From Planococcus chinensis (lineage in GTDB: Bacteria > Bacillota > Bacilli > Bacillales_A > Planococcaceae), in NCBI RefSeq assembly GCF_020071995.1, contig NZ_JABWTK010000003.1, positions 338,659-402,658 of the forward strand: 64,000 nt of DNA. The letters are read 5' to 3'. The notes below the pieces were generated by a model. That model saw only the letters and a program-made list of their open reading frames with translations. It made no database searches and was not told where the DNA came from. The position numbers were made by a program, and so were the translations under genes. Shown piece by piece: positions 25,107 through 33,439 of the stretch (positions are counted from its first letter, which is position 1; each line of letters opens with the position of its first letter).

Positions 25107-26132
25107 ATGATGAAATCACGCTCTCCGATAAATCCAAAAAATAAAAAAGCATATATAAAGTGGGCATCGATAGCTGCCGCCGCTTTGGTGGCGCTGGTCG
25201 CCGTATTCTGGCTCTATACCGAGGAAAAAAGTACAGATCCGGTGAATAATAATAGTGCAACAGCTCCGTCCCAAAGCCAGCAGCCGGCAACTTCGGAAGA
25301 CAGTCCTGAAGAGAAAGCAGCGAAAGAGGAGGCTGCCAAAGAACAGGCAGCAAAAGAGAAAGCCGCGGAAGAACAAGCAGCAAAAGAGAAAGCAGCTGAA
25401 GAACAGGCGGCGAAAGAGAAAGCGGCCGAAGAAAAAGCGATAAAAGAACAAGCATCGAAAGAAGCAGCAGAAAAGAAAGTCGCCGAAGAACAGGCAGCGA
25501 AAGAGGTTGCAGAAAAGAAAGCTGCTGAAGAAAAAGCCGCAGAACAAAAGGCAGCTTCCGGCAAAAAACTGGATGCTACCCAATACGCGGAAGATACGGC
25601 GCTGCCTTCAAAACCGACAATCATATCCGGTGTTTTATTAGCGAACAAGCAACATCCGTTGCCGGCGACTTATGCACCCGGTGAAGTAAAAGAGGCAAGA
25701 AGTGCATTTGAATCCATGCGGGCGGATGCGTTAAAGGCCGGCATCGATTTGACGGCTTTCAGCACATACCGGGGTTTTGACCGCCAAAAAGAATTATATG
25801 CCGGCTATGTAGCAAAAGACGGCCAGCAAGCTGCGGACCGTTACAGTGCACGGCCAGGATATTCCGAGCATCAAACAGGACTCGCGTTTGACATCGGCGA
25901 ATCCGGACAAGAACAGCATTGGGCTTCATCTTCTTTTGGTGATACCAAAGGCGGAAAATGGCTGAAGGACAATGCCCATAATTATGGATTCATCCTCCGT
26001 TATCCAAAAGGCGCGGAAAACATTACAGGCTATATGCACGAATCCTGGCATTACCGTTATGTTGGGAAAAAAGTGGCTACCGATATTCATTCCAAAGGAA
26101 TTACATTAGAAGAATACCTTGGAGTAAATTAA
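25107..26132 (+). CDS. M15 family D-alanyl-D-alanine carboxypeptidase (VanY/DdcY-like)
   Basis: 341 residues in three parts: an N-terminal membrane anchor (about 16-35), an Ala/Glu/Lys-rich stalk (about 65-150) of repeated [14 protein letters not shown] units, and a C-terminal M15B peptidase domain (about 165-340). Zn-site motifs [12 protein letters not shown] and [10 protein letters not shown] are present. The enzyme would trim the terminal D-Ala of peptidoglycan stem peptides outside the membrane; the stalk would carry it into the wall. AGAAAGAAGG ribosome site. The terminator overlaps the stop codon. Confidence 0.92.
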   Translation: MMKSRSPINPKNKKAYIKWASIAAAALVALVAVFWLYTEEKSTDPVNNNSATAPSQSQQPATSEDSPEEKAAKEEAAKEQAAKEKAAEEQAAKEKAAEEQAAKEKAAEEKAIKEQASKEAAEKKVAEEQAAKEVAEKKAAEEKAAEQKAASGKKLDATQYAEDTALPSKPTIISGVLLANKQHPLPATYAPGEVKEARSAFESMRADALKAGIDLTAFSTYRGFDRQKELYAGYVAKDGQQAADRYSARPGYSEHQTGLAFDIGESGQEQHWASSSFGDTKGGKWLKDNAHNYGFILRYPKGAENITGYMHESWHYRYVGKKVATDIHSKGITLEEYLGVN

Positions 26133-26162
26133 AAGATCGTCTCCTCCGGGAGACGATCTTTT
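26131..26162. terminator. Bidirectional terminator, copy 1 of identical pair
   Basis: AAAAGATCGTCTCC/GGAGACGATCTTTT stem with four-base loop. The 32 bases are identical to 26489-26520. Confidence 0.9.
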
Positions 26163-26488
26163 AATTTGTAGACAAAGTATAAATGAATAGAGGTGCATAA
26201 AACCAACCGGACCGGCTACTGCGCTTTCCCGCGGGAGTCTCCGCTGTTTTACTCCATATCAAGAAAGGGCAGGAAACTACAGGGTGCTTGATTTTCCCGC
26301 TTCTTTACACGTGACATCTTGTAAAGAAGCAGGAAAATGGAATGAAGCGGAAGGCGGCGACTTCTGCGGGAAAGCGAAGCCGTCGAGACCCTGGAGTCGC
26401 AAAGCGACGAAGCGGCTCGGCGCGAGCCCGCGAAAAGCGTCCGCCTGAAGCGGAATGTGTCAGACTGTCAGGGGTTCTCGACAGTCTA
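26163..26488. repeat. Non-coding repeat element B
   Basis: 326 bases between two identical terminators. The left edge carries TTTGTAGACAAA (26165-26176), like the TATAGACAAA edge of element A. ATAAAACCAACC (26197-26208) is the complement of the right end of element A, and 26345-26460 resembles the complement of 5075-5215 (for example GAGCCCGCG and GTCCGCCTGAAGCGGA). An additional near-perfect hairpin occupies 26291-26338 (GCTTCTTTACA/TGTAAAGAAGC plus ATTTTCC/GGAAAAT). No credible gene. Confidence 0.7.
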
Positions 26489-26520
26489 AAAAGATCGTCT
26501 CCTCCGGGAGACGATCTTTT
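26489..26520. terminator. Bidirectional terminator, copy 2 of identical pair
   Basis: Same 32 bases as 26131-26162, eight bases from the cls stop codon; terminates the leftward cls transcript. Confidence 0.9.
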
Positions 26521-26527
26521 TTATCGT

Positions 26528-27982
26528 TTAGAGAATCGGCGATAACAGTCTGGCAATCGATTCTTTTGTTTTGATCATTCTTGTTCGTGCATAGTAAAGG
26601 CCAAGTGTCAGCTCTTCGGATAGCTCCATATCCTGATAGAACAATTCGGCCAGTTCACTAGAGACTTTATGGTCGTAAATAAAAGCATTCACTTCAAAAT
26701 TCAGCTTGAAGCTGCGGACATCAATATTGGCTGTACCGACCGTTGAAACTTTGTCGTCCACCACGATCATTTTCGTGTGAAGAAAACCATTGTCGTAGAT
26801 AAACACACGGGCACCGGCTCGCAGCATCTGGCCGGCATAAGAATAAGTCGCCCAGTATACAAAAGGGTGATCCGGTTTGTTCGGGATCATGATGCGCACA
26901 TCAATTCCCGATAACGCCGCAATCCGCACCGCGTCGTAAAAGCTGGGATCTGGTATAAAGTAAGGCGTCTGGATATAGATGTATTCCTCCGCCATGTTGA
27001 TCATTTTCAAATAACCGTCTTTTATTTGCTCCCATTCTTCGTCAGGGCCGCTCGAAACGATCTGCATTGCCGTCTCCCCCTTTTTAGGAACTAGGGGAAA
27101 GAAAACTTCGTCGTACTCGATGTCATTTCTTGCAGAAGCCTGGTTCCAGTCCAAGATAAAACGTGTCTGCAAAGGATGCAAGGCACTTCCTTCGAGGCGA
27201 AGGTGAGTGTCCCGCCAATAGCCGAATTTCCGGCTTAAGCCCAGGTATTCGTCCCCTACATTGAACCCGCCGATATAACCAACCCGGCCATCAATGACCA
27301 CTATTTTTCGGTGGTTCCGGTAATTCAAGCGTGGGTTGATAATAGGCAAAATGGAAGGGAAGAAAGTTTCCACTTCGCCGCCTGCCTTGATAAATTCTTT
27401 GAAATGCTTTTTGCTGATTCGGCGTGAACCCATATCATCATACAATAATCGTACTTTAACGCCTTCTTTCGCTTTGGCAGTCAAAGCATCCATTATCCGG
27501 TTGCCTAGTTGATCCAGCCGGAAAATGTAGTATTGAATATGGATATGGTGCTTTGCTTGCTCGATATCGTGGATTAACGAATCGAATTTAGCCCGCCCGT
27601 CATTGAAAATTTGGACAGCGTTGTCCTGTGTCAACACAGCTCCATTATTTCTTAGGTGCAAATACACCAGGTCCTGATAATGCTGCACCTGGGGATCTTT
27701 GAACGGAAATTCGTTGTCATGCAGGTCGTTCATCTGATGGGCGATTAGGCTTTCTATTCCGACGCGTTCCCGGCCTTCCCATTTAAAGAGCGTTTTTTTC
27801 CGAAGCCGTCTTCCTAACAGAAGATAGATAAAGAACCCGAAAATAGGAATGAAAAATAAGACCAGAATCCAGGCCCAAGTAGAAGTCGCGTCCCGGCGCT
27901 CGAGAAAAACAAGCGCTGCGGCAAGAAAAATATTAAGTATAAGTGTTGCAGCAGTTAGGATACTTAAGATTGATGCAGTCAT
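26528..27982 (-). CDS. cls: Cardiolipin synthase
   Basis: 484 residues, the usual bacterial Cls length. Two N-terminal membrane helices (about 3-25 and 34-58), then two phospholipase-D motifs: HRKIVVIDGRVGYIGGFNVG near residue 225 and HTKMIVVDDKVSTVGTANID near 405. It condenses two phosphatidylglycerols into cardiolipin and glycerol at the membrane. Monocistronic. Bacillales often carry several cls paralogues, so which one this is remains open. Confidence 0.95.
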   Translation of the reverse strand: MTASILSILTAATLILNIFLAAALVFLERRDATSTWAWILVLFFIPIFGFFIYLLLGRRLRKKTLFKWEGRERVGIESLIAHQMNDLHDNEFPFKDPQVQHYQDLVYLHLRNNGAVLTQDNAVQIFNDGRAKFDSLIHDIEQAKHHIHIQYYIFRLDQLGNRIMDALTAKAKEGVKVRLLYDDMGSRRISKKHFKEFIKAGGEVETFFPSILPIINPRLNYRNHRKIVVIDGRVGYIGGFNVGDEYLGLSRKFGYWRDTHLRLEGSALHPLQTRFILDWNQASARNDIEYDEVFFPLVPKKGETAMQIVSSGPDEEWEQIKDGYLKMINMAEEYIYIQTPYFIPDPSFYDAVRIAALSGIDVRIMIPNKPDHPFVYWATYSYAGQMLRAGARVFIYDNGFLHTKMIVVDDKVSTVGTANIDVRSFKLNFEVNAFIYDHKVSSELAELFYQDMELSEELTLGLYYARTRMIKTKESIARLLSPIL

Positions 27983-28096
27983 AGTTTTCCCTCATTCTTT
28001 TAAAAGATCTGTATAACCAGTATAGACTATATGGCCGAAAGGAAGAAGGGAAGAGGACGTTCCGTTAAGTAAATACAACTTAAAAATATGGAAAAT

Positions 28097-28128
28097 AAAA
28101 ACATTCAACAGTGAGTTGAATGTTTTTA
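28097..28128. terminator. Terminator after the squalene/phytoene-synthase-like gene
   Basis: AAAACATTCAAC/GTTGAATGTTTTT stem, five-base loop; A and T runs on both sides. Confidence 0.85.
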
Positions 28129-28132
28129 CGGC

Positions 28133-28963
28133 TTAATCGATTTTTTCTTCTTGTTTCAACTGCTCGACAATGCCTTCCACTTCTTTGCGGGTGATTTTTT
28201 CCTTGCCTGATTTCAAAGCTTTTAATGTGCTATGGGCAAGTGCAAGCGGAACTTTGCAGAACATCAAAATGCGTTTATTTTTAATGGACTTAACGTATAA
28301 GTCGGCTTGAGCCAAATTATCATTGGCGTAATTGAACATATCATCACGGTTCCAGCCGTCTGGAACAAATGTAACGCCGCGTTCGAGATCTTCATCGTAG
28401 TTGCGCAGCATATTGACGGCTTGCAATCCGCGTCCAAAAGCAATGGCGAGCTCCGGATCGGTTTCCGTGCCGTCGTGCCATTTCCATAAATCGGACAGCA
28501 TCGTACCGACAAGGCCGGCGACATAATAAGTATAATCATCCAGCTCTTCTTTTGTTGTAATGACCCATTTTTTCTCTACCCATTTTGCCATTCCGCCGGC
28601 CATGATAGCGGTAGATTCATTGATTTTACCAACAATCTCCTCGGGGCAAACGCTGATCCAGTCAGCAAGGCGCTGAGTTACAGGAGGCAAAATATGTACA
28701 TATGGACGGATTAGTTCCTGATAACGATCCCGGTCGAATTCCGTGTGAAGCATTTCACTGATAGCCAGCAGCAAATGCTGTTTGATGTCGTCGTCCATTT
28801 CAGGATGGTCTTCAATTTCGTCGATTGCGCGCATACAAAGATAAGCGGAAGCGACGGTTTTTTTTAATGTCGGTTCCAAAAAATTGATTGGGATGAAAAA
28901 AGTCCGGCTCGTTTCTTTCAACATGACCATGGACTCTTTTTGCAAATTCGCGACTTTACTCAT
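28133..28963 (-). CDS. Squalene/phytoene synthase family protein
   Basis: 276 residues, class I head-to-head prenyl synthase fold. First Asp-rich motif DEIED (in MRAIDEIEDHPE) and second NYDEDLERG (in VNMLRNYDEDLERGVTFVP), plus the YTYYVAGLVGTMLSDLW helix, are all intact, so the Mg-diphosphate site is complete. Candidates are dehydrosqualene/phytoene synthase or the YisP-type farnesyl-diphosphate phosphatase of Bacillus; no desaturase (CrtN) is nearby, which weakens a simple carotenoid assignment. ATG at 28963 behind AGGAGGAATT. Same direction as, and just downstream of, a glycosyltransferase/sugar-phosphatase pair. Confidence 0.88.
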   Translation of the reverse strand: MSKVANLQKESMVMLKETSRTFFIPINFLEPTLKKTVASAYLCMRAIDEIEDHPEMDDDIKQHLLLAISEMLHTEFDRDRYQELIRPYVHILPPVTQRLADWISVCPEEIVGKINESTAIMAGGMAKWVEKKWVITTKEELDDYTYYVAGLVGTMLSDLWKWHDGTETDPELAIAFGRGLQAVNMLRNYDEDLERGVTFVPDGWNRDDMFNYANDNLAQADLYVKSIKNKRILMFCKVPLALAHSTLKALKSGKEKITRKEVEGIVEQLKQEEKID

Positions 28964-29123
28964 CTCAATTCCTCCTGTTCGTAGGCAAGATATAAGCTTC
29001 GTACAGATAGTGTGATATAGCGGCACTGCTTTAAATCACGAAACTGCCTTTCTACTAAATATAAACCAAATAGCTAAAAAAACAAATATTTACTCGAAAT
29101 AACGGATGGCAACGCATGAAAAT

Positions 29124-29160
29124 AACCTTTTCCAGCCGCTCTAAAGGGCTGGAAAAGGTT
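29124..29160 (-). terminator. Terminator after HAD phosphatase gene
   Basis: AACCTTTTCCAGCC/GGCTGGAAAAGGTT stem; it overlaps the HAD stop codon and separates the pair from the downstream prenyl synthase gene. Confidence 0.7.
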
Positions 29161-29878
29161 AATCGGAATGAAAGTGTGTCCATGCCTCATGTATGCCTCC
29201 GGCAAAGCCTTTTTTCGCCCGGAAAATACGAGGATGCTCATCGCTTTCCAATAATTCAGGCTGGGCATTGCCCACAATGACAGAAGGGAAGCCAAGCGTC
29301 AGCATTTCCAAATCATTGCCGGAATCACCTGCAACAAGAAGTTTGGCATCTTCAACTTTGTATTTGTCGAGAAGGTACTGAAGGGCGCGGCCTTTGCCGC
29401 TTTCTTCCGGTACAATATCAACATCTTTGCCGCCGCTGAAAATCAACTTATGCGGAATGCCAGACGCCGCCAGCTTGTTCTTAAACTCTTCAACCGGTTC
29501 TGCATCTGTAACGTAATAAGAACAGCGGTTTTCCAAAAACATCGGCTGTTTGGTAAGGCCGGGAACGGTCGAAGCAATAGCATGAATTTCTTCCGGCATC
29601 CAATTTTCCTGGATCCGTTTTTCCCATTCCAAGTCTTTTTCGAATGAGTTGCCGATATAAATACTAGAGCCCACATCCGTAACCAAGATATCTGGAATCG
29701 GAAGATTCTCTTCTTCAATTAGCGACAATGCGGAATCGTAGTATCGGCCAGTAATGTAAATCAAGGAAACGTCATAAACCTGTTGTTCATAAAACTCCAG
29801 CAATTGCTGGAGGCCGTCTGGGTCACCCACCAGTGTTCCATCCAGGTCGGTTGCCAGTATATGTTTTGTTTTCTGCAC
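29159..29878 (-). CDS. HAD-IIB sugar-phosphatase, sucrose-6-phosphate phosphatase-like
   Basis: 239 residues. HAD motif I ILATDLDGTLVGD, motif II-like ITGRYYDSALSLI, the C2 cap with LTKQPMFLENRCSYYV, and motif IV AGDSGNDLEMLTLG. The order and spacing resemble sucrose-phosphate phosphatase and mannosyl/glucosyl-3-phosphoglycerate phosphatase. GTG start behind GAGGTGATT; it overlaps the end of the upstream glycosyltransferase gene by 56 bases, so the two are surely translated together. Inference: it removes the phosphate from the sugar-phosphate product of that transferase. Confidence 0.85.
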   Translation of the reverse strand: MQKTKHILATDLDGTLVGDPDGLQQLLEFYEQQVYDVSLIYITGRYYDSALSLIEEENLPIPDILVTDVGSSIYIGNSFEKDLEWEKRIQENWMPEEIHAIASTVPGLTKQPMFLENRCSYYVTDAEPVEEFKNKLAASGIPHKLIFSGGKDVDIVPEESGKGRALQYLLDKYKVEDAKLLVAGDSGNDLEMLTLGFPSVIVGNAQPELLESDEHPRIFRAKKGFAGGIHEAWTHFHSD

Positions 29879-31085
29879 TTGTAATCACCTCATACATTGA
29901 ATTGACACGATTTGAAATAGATGTCCAGTCAAAATCACGGTTGGCAATACGAACAGCCTGACGGCTCAAACGCTCAACCAACAATGTGTTTTTTGACAAT
30001 ACTTCCATTGCAATGGCCAAATCTATTTCATTTTTCGGTTCAACCAAAAGTCCGGTAATGCCGTTTTGTACTACATTTTTCAATCCGCCGACATCCGAGG
30101 CGATTACAGGGCTTCCGCAAGCTTGTGCTTCTGCGGCTACCATGCCGAACGATTCGTAATAACTTGGCACAATGGTTGCAGTCGCAATATTGAATAACAG
30201 CGAAAGCTGCTCTTGTGATTGAGGTCCTAAAAATTCCACGTGCTCTTCGATTCCTTTGACGGCATTGCGCAATTTTTCATCAAGCGGCAAACGTGTTTCT
30301 ACATCAATGGCGTCTTCTTCACCGCCAGCAATTAACAGACGCGGTCTTAAGCTTTCGTCACCTTTTTGGATGAGCAATTGGAATGCTTCCAACAAAGTGA
30401 AAATGCCTTTTGTTTCTTCCAATCTGCCAGCGAAAACAAAGAGGGGGGCGTCATAGCCGGCTTTTTTTCTGAGATGTGTACGGATTCCACGCACTTTGAA
30501 TGCTTGGTCAACTCCAATGGGGATTACTTTAATAGGAGAAGGCGAGTTGACATTGTGTTGAATCAACTGTTTTTCATTGTTGGTTGTTGCCAACACTTCA
30601 TCTGCAACTTGTAAAATTGCTCTTTCCGCTTTTATGCGGCGAGCGTCCCGAATCCCTGTCGCTTTCGCTTTTGCCCAGCCCAGTGAATGGGAAGTATGGA
30701 CAAGCGGGAGGCCGAATTCTTCTTTTAATCGTTTGCCGATCAAGCCGGACAGCCAGTAATGCGTGTGGACAAGATCATATGAAGAAAGCAGCAGCGTGCT
30801 TTTCATTTCTTTATAAAATGCTGGAAGCATTGTGTACATTTCATCTTTTGACACGAAACCTTTATGGCCTGCTTCAATACGGATTACGCGGCAGGCAGTC
30901 CCGAATTTTTCGATTTGCGGTGCTGAAGCGTCGCACCAATGTGTAACGACATCTATTTGCCAGCCATTTTTTTCAAGGGCAAGAGCTAATTGTTTTACGT
31001 AATTATTTTGGCCACCGGCTTGTTTACCGCCTAATTTTGCCAGCGGATCTCCGTGGTCAGAAACAAATAGCGCCTTTTTCGTCAT
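29823..31085 (-). CDS. GT4 family glycosyltransferase, sucrose-phosphate-synthase-like
   Basis: 420 residues, GT-B fold. N-terminal ALFVSDHGDPLAKLGGKQAGGQNNYVKQLALALEKNGW is the acceptor-side glycine loop seen in sucrose (phosphate) synthases; VHTHYWLSGLIG and the E-x7-E motif in YYESFGMVAAEAQACGSPVIASDVGG mark the NDP-sugar site. ATG at 31085 behind GGAG. Overlaps the HAD phosphatase gene. Together they suggest synthesis of a non-reducing glycoside (sucrose, glucosylglycerol or glucosylglycerate), a typical compatible solute; which one is not decided by the sequence. Confidence 0.85.
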   Translation of the reverse strand: MTKKALFVSDHGDPLAKLGGKQAGGQNNYVKQLALALEKNGWQIDVVTHWCDASAPQIEKFGTACRVIRIEAGHKGFVSKDEMYTMLPAFYKEMKSTLLLSSYDLVHTHYWLSGLIGKRLKEEFGLPLVHTSHSLGWAKAKATGIRDARRIKAERAILQVADEVLATTNNEKQLIQHNVNSPSPIKVIPIGVDQAFKVRGIRTHLRKKAGYDAPLFVFAGRLEETKGIFTLLEAFQLLIQKGDESLRPRLLIAGGEEDAIDVETRLPLDEKLRNAVKGIEEHVEFLGPQSQEQLSLLFNIATATIVPSYYESFGMVAAEAQACGSPVIASDVGGLKNVVQNGITGLLVEPKNEIDLAIAMEVLSKNTLLVERLSRQAVRIANRDFDWTSISNRVNSMYEVITSAENKTYTGNRPGWNTGG

Positions 31086-31222
31086 CGTGCTCATCTCCAT
31101 TCCTTATAATAACAGTTTCTAAAAAAAACGAGACTGGACTATTTGTATTCCCTTTTTAGAAATATCTAAACATTAAATTTTTAATTCTTTTCGGGTCTCT
31201 AAGATTTTGAAAGAAATAACCG

Positions 31223-31254
31223 TAAAAACCCCCTGAAAGCAGTACTTTCAGGGG
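31223..31254 (-). terminator. Terminator after MBL-fold hydrolase gene
   Basis: CCCCTGAAAG/CTTTCAGGGG stem; in the leftward direction it is followed by GTTTTTA. Confidence 0.8.
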
Positions 31255-31262
31255 AGCTGCAG

Positions 31263-32117
31263 TTATTGGGCTTTTGGCTGTTCTACAAATTTTCCGTATT
31301 TTGGTACAGCAACTTCCTGAAAATTATTGGCTAAGTTTACTAAACCTTTCGCAAGGGCAGCGCCGCGCATCGGTTTTCCATGGCCGGTTGCAGCTACTGA
31401 AGGTCGAAGCTCGACAATCTTGACAACGGATTCCCAAGCTGAACGCCAATCAGGCGTTAAGTAAACCGGCGGGCCGTGCACTTCCCGTTTTTGCGTCAGC
31501 ACTTTGTAAAGCGAATCTTGTTTGACGGTGACAAATGCGTCGCCGGCAAGCAATACTCGTCCATGAGGCCGGAATAAAGAGACATGTCCTTCAGTATGGC
31601 CGGGTGTATGAATCCATTTCCAACCCGGCATTTCGGGAACCGTGCCGTTAGCCGGCAATTCGTGGAGATGTGCAGAAATGTCAATTGCCTTATACGGGAA
31701 TTCCCATGACATTTTGGCTACCGTTCCACCGTCCACTTTATGATCCGGTGCCGGATAATCGGAAGCCCCTTTTAAGTATGAAAATTCAAGAGGATGGGCA
31801 TAGACCGGAACCCGATGTTCTTCAAGGATGTCAATCAAACCGCCGACATGGTCAAAATGGCCATGTGTCAGGATGATGGCTTTTAAGCGATGGTCGGGTC
31901 CGAAAAGGTCTGCGGCTTTGGATAGGATGCGATGCCCCGATCCTGGCATTCCGGCATCGACCAATACCCATTCGTTACTGATTTCGGGATTGCCGATAAA
32001 AAAGACGTTTGCTATTTGGGTGGTATAGCAATAAACCCCGGGTACCACTTCAGTGCCAGATCCATCCCGGATGGATGTTACCGGCAAGATTTTTTCAGTT
32101 GATGAACTTCTTTCCAT
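31263..32117 (-). CDS. MBL-fold metallohydrolase
   Basis: 284 residues. Zn-binding THGHFDHVGGL (HxHxDH), then WIHTPGHTEGHVSLF, GRVLLAGDAFV and the late AATGHGKPM supply the remaining ligands. Glyoxalase II-like or lactonase-like; the wide LFGPDHRLKAI and NVFFIGN features occur in many uncharacterised Bacillales members. No signal peptide. Divergent from the flavin oxidase gene at 32306. Substrate unknown. Confidence 0.88.
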   Translation of the reverse strand: MERSSSTEKILPVTSIRDGSGTEVVPGVYCYTTQIANVFFIGNPEISNEWVLVDAGMPGSGHRILSKAADLFGPDHRLKAIILTHGHFDHVGGLIDILEEHRVPVYAHPLEFSYLKGASDYPAPDHKVDGGTVAKMSWEFPYKAIDISAHLHELPANGTVPEMPGWKWIHTPGHTEGHVSLFRPHGRVLLAGDAFVTVKQDSLYKVLTQKREVHGPPVYLTPDWRSAWESVVKIVELRPSVAATGHGKPMRGAALAKGLVNLANNFQEVAVPKYGKFVEQPKAQ

Positions 32118-32305
32118 TCAAATTCCTCCTTCAAGGTTCCTCGTATGATTCTATATATTGCTTTACCCCAAAACTGGATTTCAAATCACCTAACGCAGGC
32201 TTTTAAAGGGGAGCTGTTTGAGTAAAGACAGTATCTCCAGTAAAATGAAGACATATAGAAACTTGAAACAAAGTGGAATAAAAAAATAGGAACTAGGTGT
32301 TATAC

Positions 32306-33424
32306 ATGAAATCAGTCATTATTATCGGCTCTGGCATACTGGGTGCTTCTGCCGCTTACCATGCTGCAAAATTAGGTTCAACTGTCACATTGATCGACCG
32401 CGAAGACGCCGGACAAGCGACCGGTGTAGCGGCAGGCATCGTCTGCCCCTGGATTTCGCAGCGCAGAAACAAGGCATGGTACGGCCTGGCAAAAAGCGGA
32501 GCCGCTTATTATCCGGAGTTAATAACGGAACTGGAACAGCTGGGCGAAAAAGACACCGGCTATAAGCAGGTGGGCATTGTCAGCATCCATGAAGAAAGCA
32601 AATTGGACAAAATGGAAGCGAAAGCGTATGAACGCCGGGAAGATGCTCCGGAAATGGGGGAAATCAACCGTTTGTCTCCCGTTCAAACGAAAGAGCTGTT
32701 TCCTTTTGCCTCAGATGAATATGGGTCTTTGTTTGTCAGCGGAGCGGCGCGTGTGGAAGGCCATGCGGTCAGGGATGCTTTGATCCGCGCAGCTGTGAAA
32801 CTCGGTGCCAGAAAAGTTACGGGCAATGCCCGATTGATTATAGAAGACTCAGAAGTGACAGGAGTCCGCACAGAAACAGAAGAGTTTTTTGCAGACAGCA
32901 TCGTTTCAGTAGGCGGCGCGTGGGCGGCTGAATTGTTTGAACCGCTCGGATTGGCTTTGGACATTGTTCCGCAAAAAGCCCAAATTCTTCATATGCATGT
33001 AGAAGAAGACTCGGTAGTCGACTGGCCGGTGGCAATGGTGCCTTACGGCTTGTATGTTGTGCCTTTTTCAGGCGGCCGCATCATGGCTGGTGCAACACAT
33101 GAAAATGATGCCGGATTTGATACGAAGCTGACCGCCGGCGGCATCCATCACATTCTGGATAAAACATTGGACGCTGCTCCGGGGCTCGCTGCTGCAGAAG
33201 TGACAGGAGCCGGCACCGGATTCAGGCCGTCCACCCAAAGCGCATTGCCGGTGATTGGCCGGGTCCCGGGCCATCAAAACTTGTATATGGCCAATGGCCT
33301 CGGCTCTTCCGGCTTAACGGCTGGACCTTATATGGGCAAAGAACTGGCGAAGCTGGCAATTGGGCAACCTATCGACATCGATTTGAGTCTATATAAAGTA
33401 GAAGAAGTATTCCGGGAAAAATAG
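32306..33424 (+). CDS. FAD-dependent oxidoreductase (D-amino acid/glycine oxidase family)
   Basis: 372 residues, DAO fold. N-terminal dinucleotide-binding motif SVIIIGSGILGASAAYHAAKLGSTVTLIDRE, followed by ATGVAAGIVCPWISQR, and C-terminal GFRPSTQSALPVIGRVPG with NGLGSSGLTAGPYMGKEL, the standard FAD-closing region of DadA/glycine oxidase relatives. It should oxidise an amino acid or N-methyl amine at the flavin; substrate unknown. ATG at 32306 behind AGGTG. The next gene, a transaminase fusion, starts 15 bases later, so the two act together. Confidence 0.9.
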   Translation: MKSVIIIGSGILGASAAYHAAKLGSTVTLIDREDAGQATGVAAGIVCPWISQRRNKAWYGLAKSGAAYYPELITELEQLGEKDTGYKQVGIVSIHEESKLDKMEAKAYERREDAPEMGEINRLSPVQTKELFPFASDEYGSLFVSGAARVEGHAVRDALIRAAVKLGARKVTGNARLIIEDSEVTGVRTETEEFFADSIVSVGGAWAAELFEPLGLALDIVPQKAQILHMHVEEDSVVDWPVAMVPYGLYVVPFSGGRIMAGATHENDAGFDTKLTAGGIHHILDKTLDAAPGLAAAEVTGAGTGFRPSTQSALPVIGRVPGHQNLYMANGLGSSGLTAGPYMGKELAKLAIGQPIDIDLSLYKVEEVFREK

Positions 33425-33439
33425 GAAGGCGGGAATCGT

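Noticed and set aside
25021..25648. Three leftward hydrophobic or Ala/Ser-rich frames opposite the M15 gene
   Set aside because: They arise from the repetitive [16 protein letters not shown] DNA read backwards; no ribosome site or promoter.
26342..26545. Rightward 67-codon frame in element B
   Set aside because: Arg/Ser-rich composition typical of GC-rich repeat DNA, no start signal, and it overlaps the terminator and cls end.
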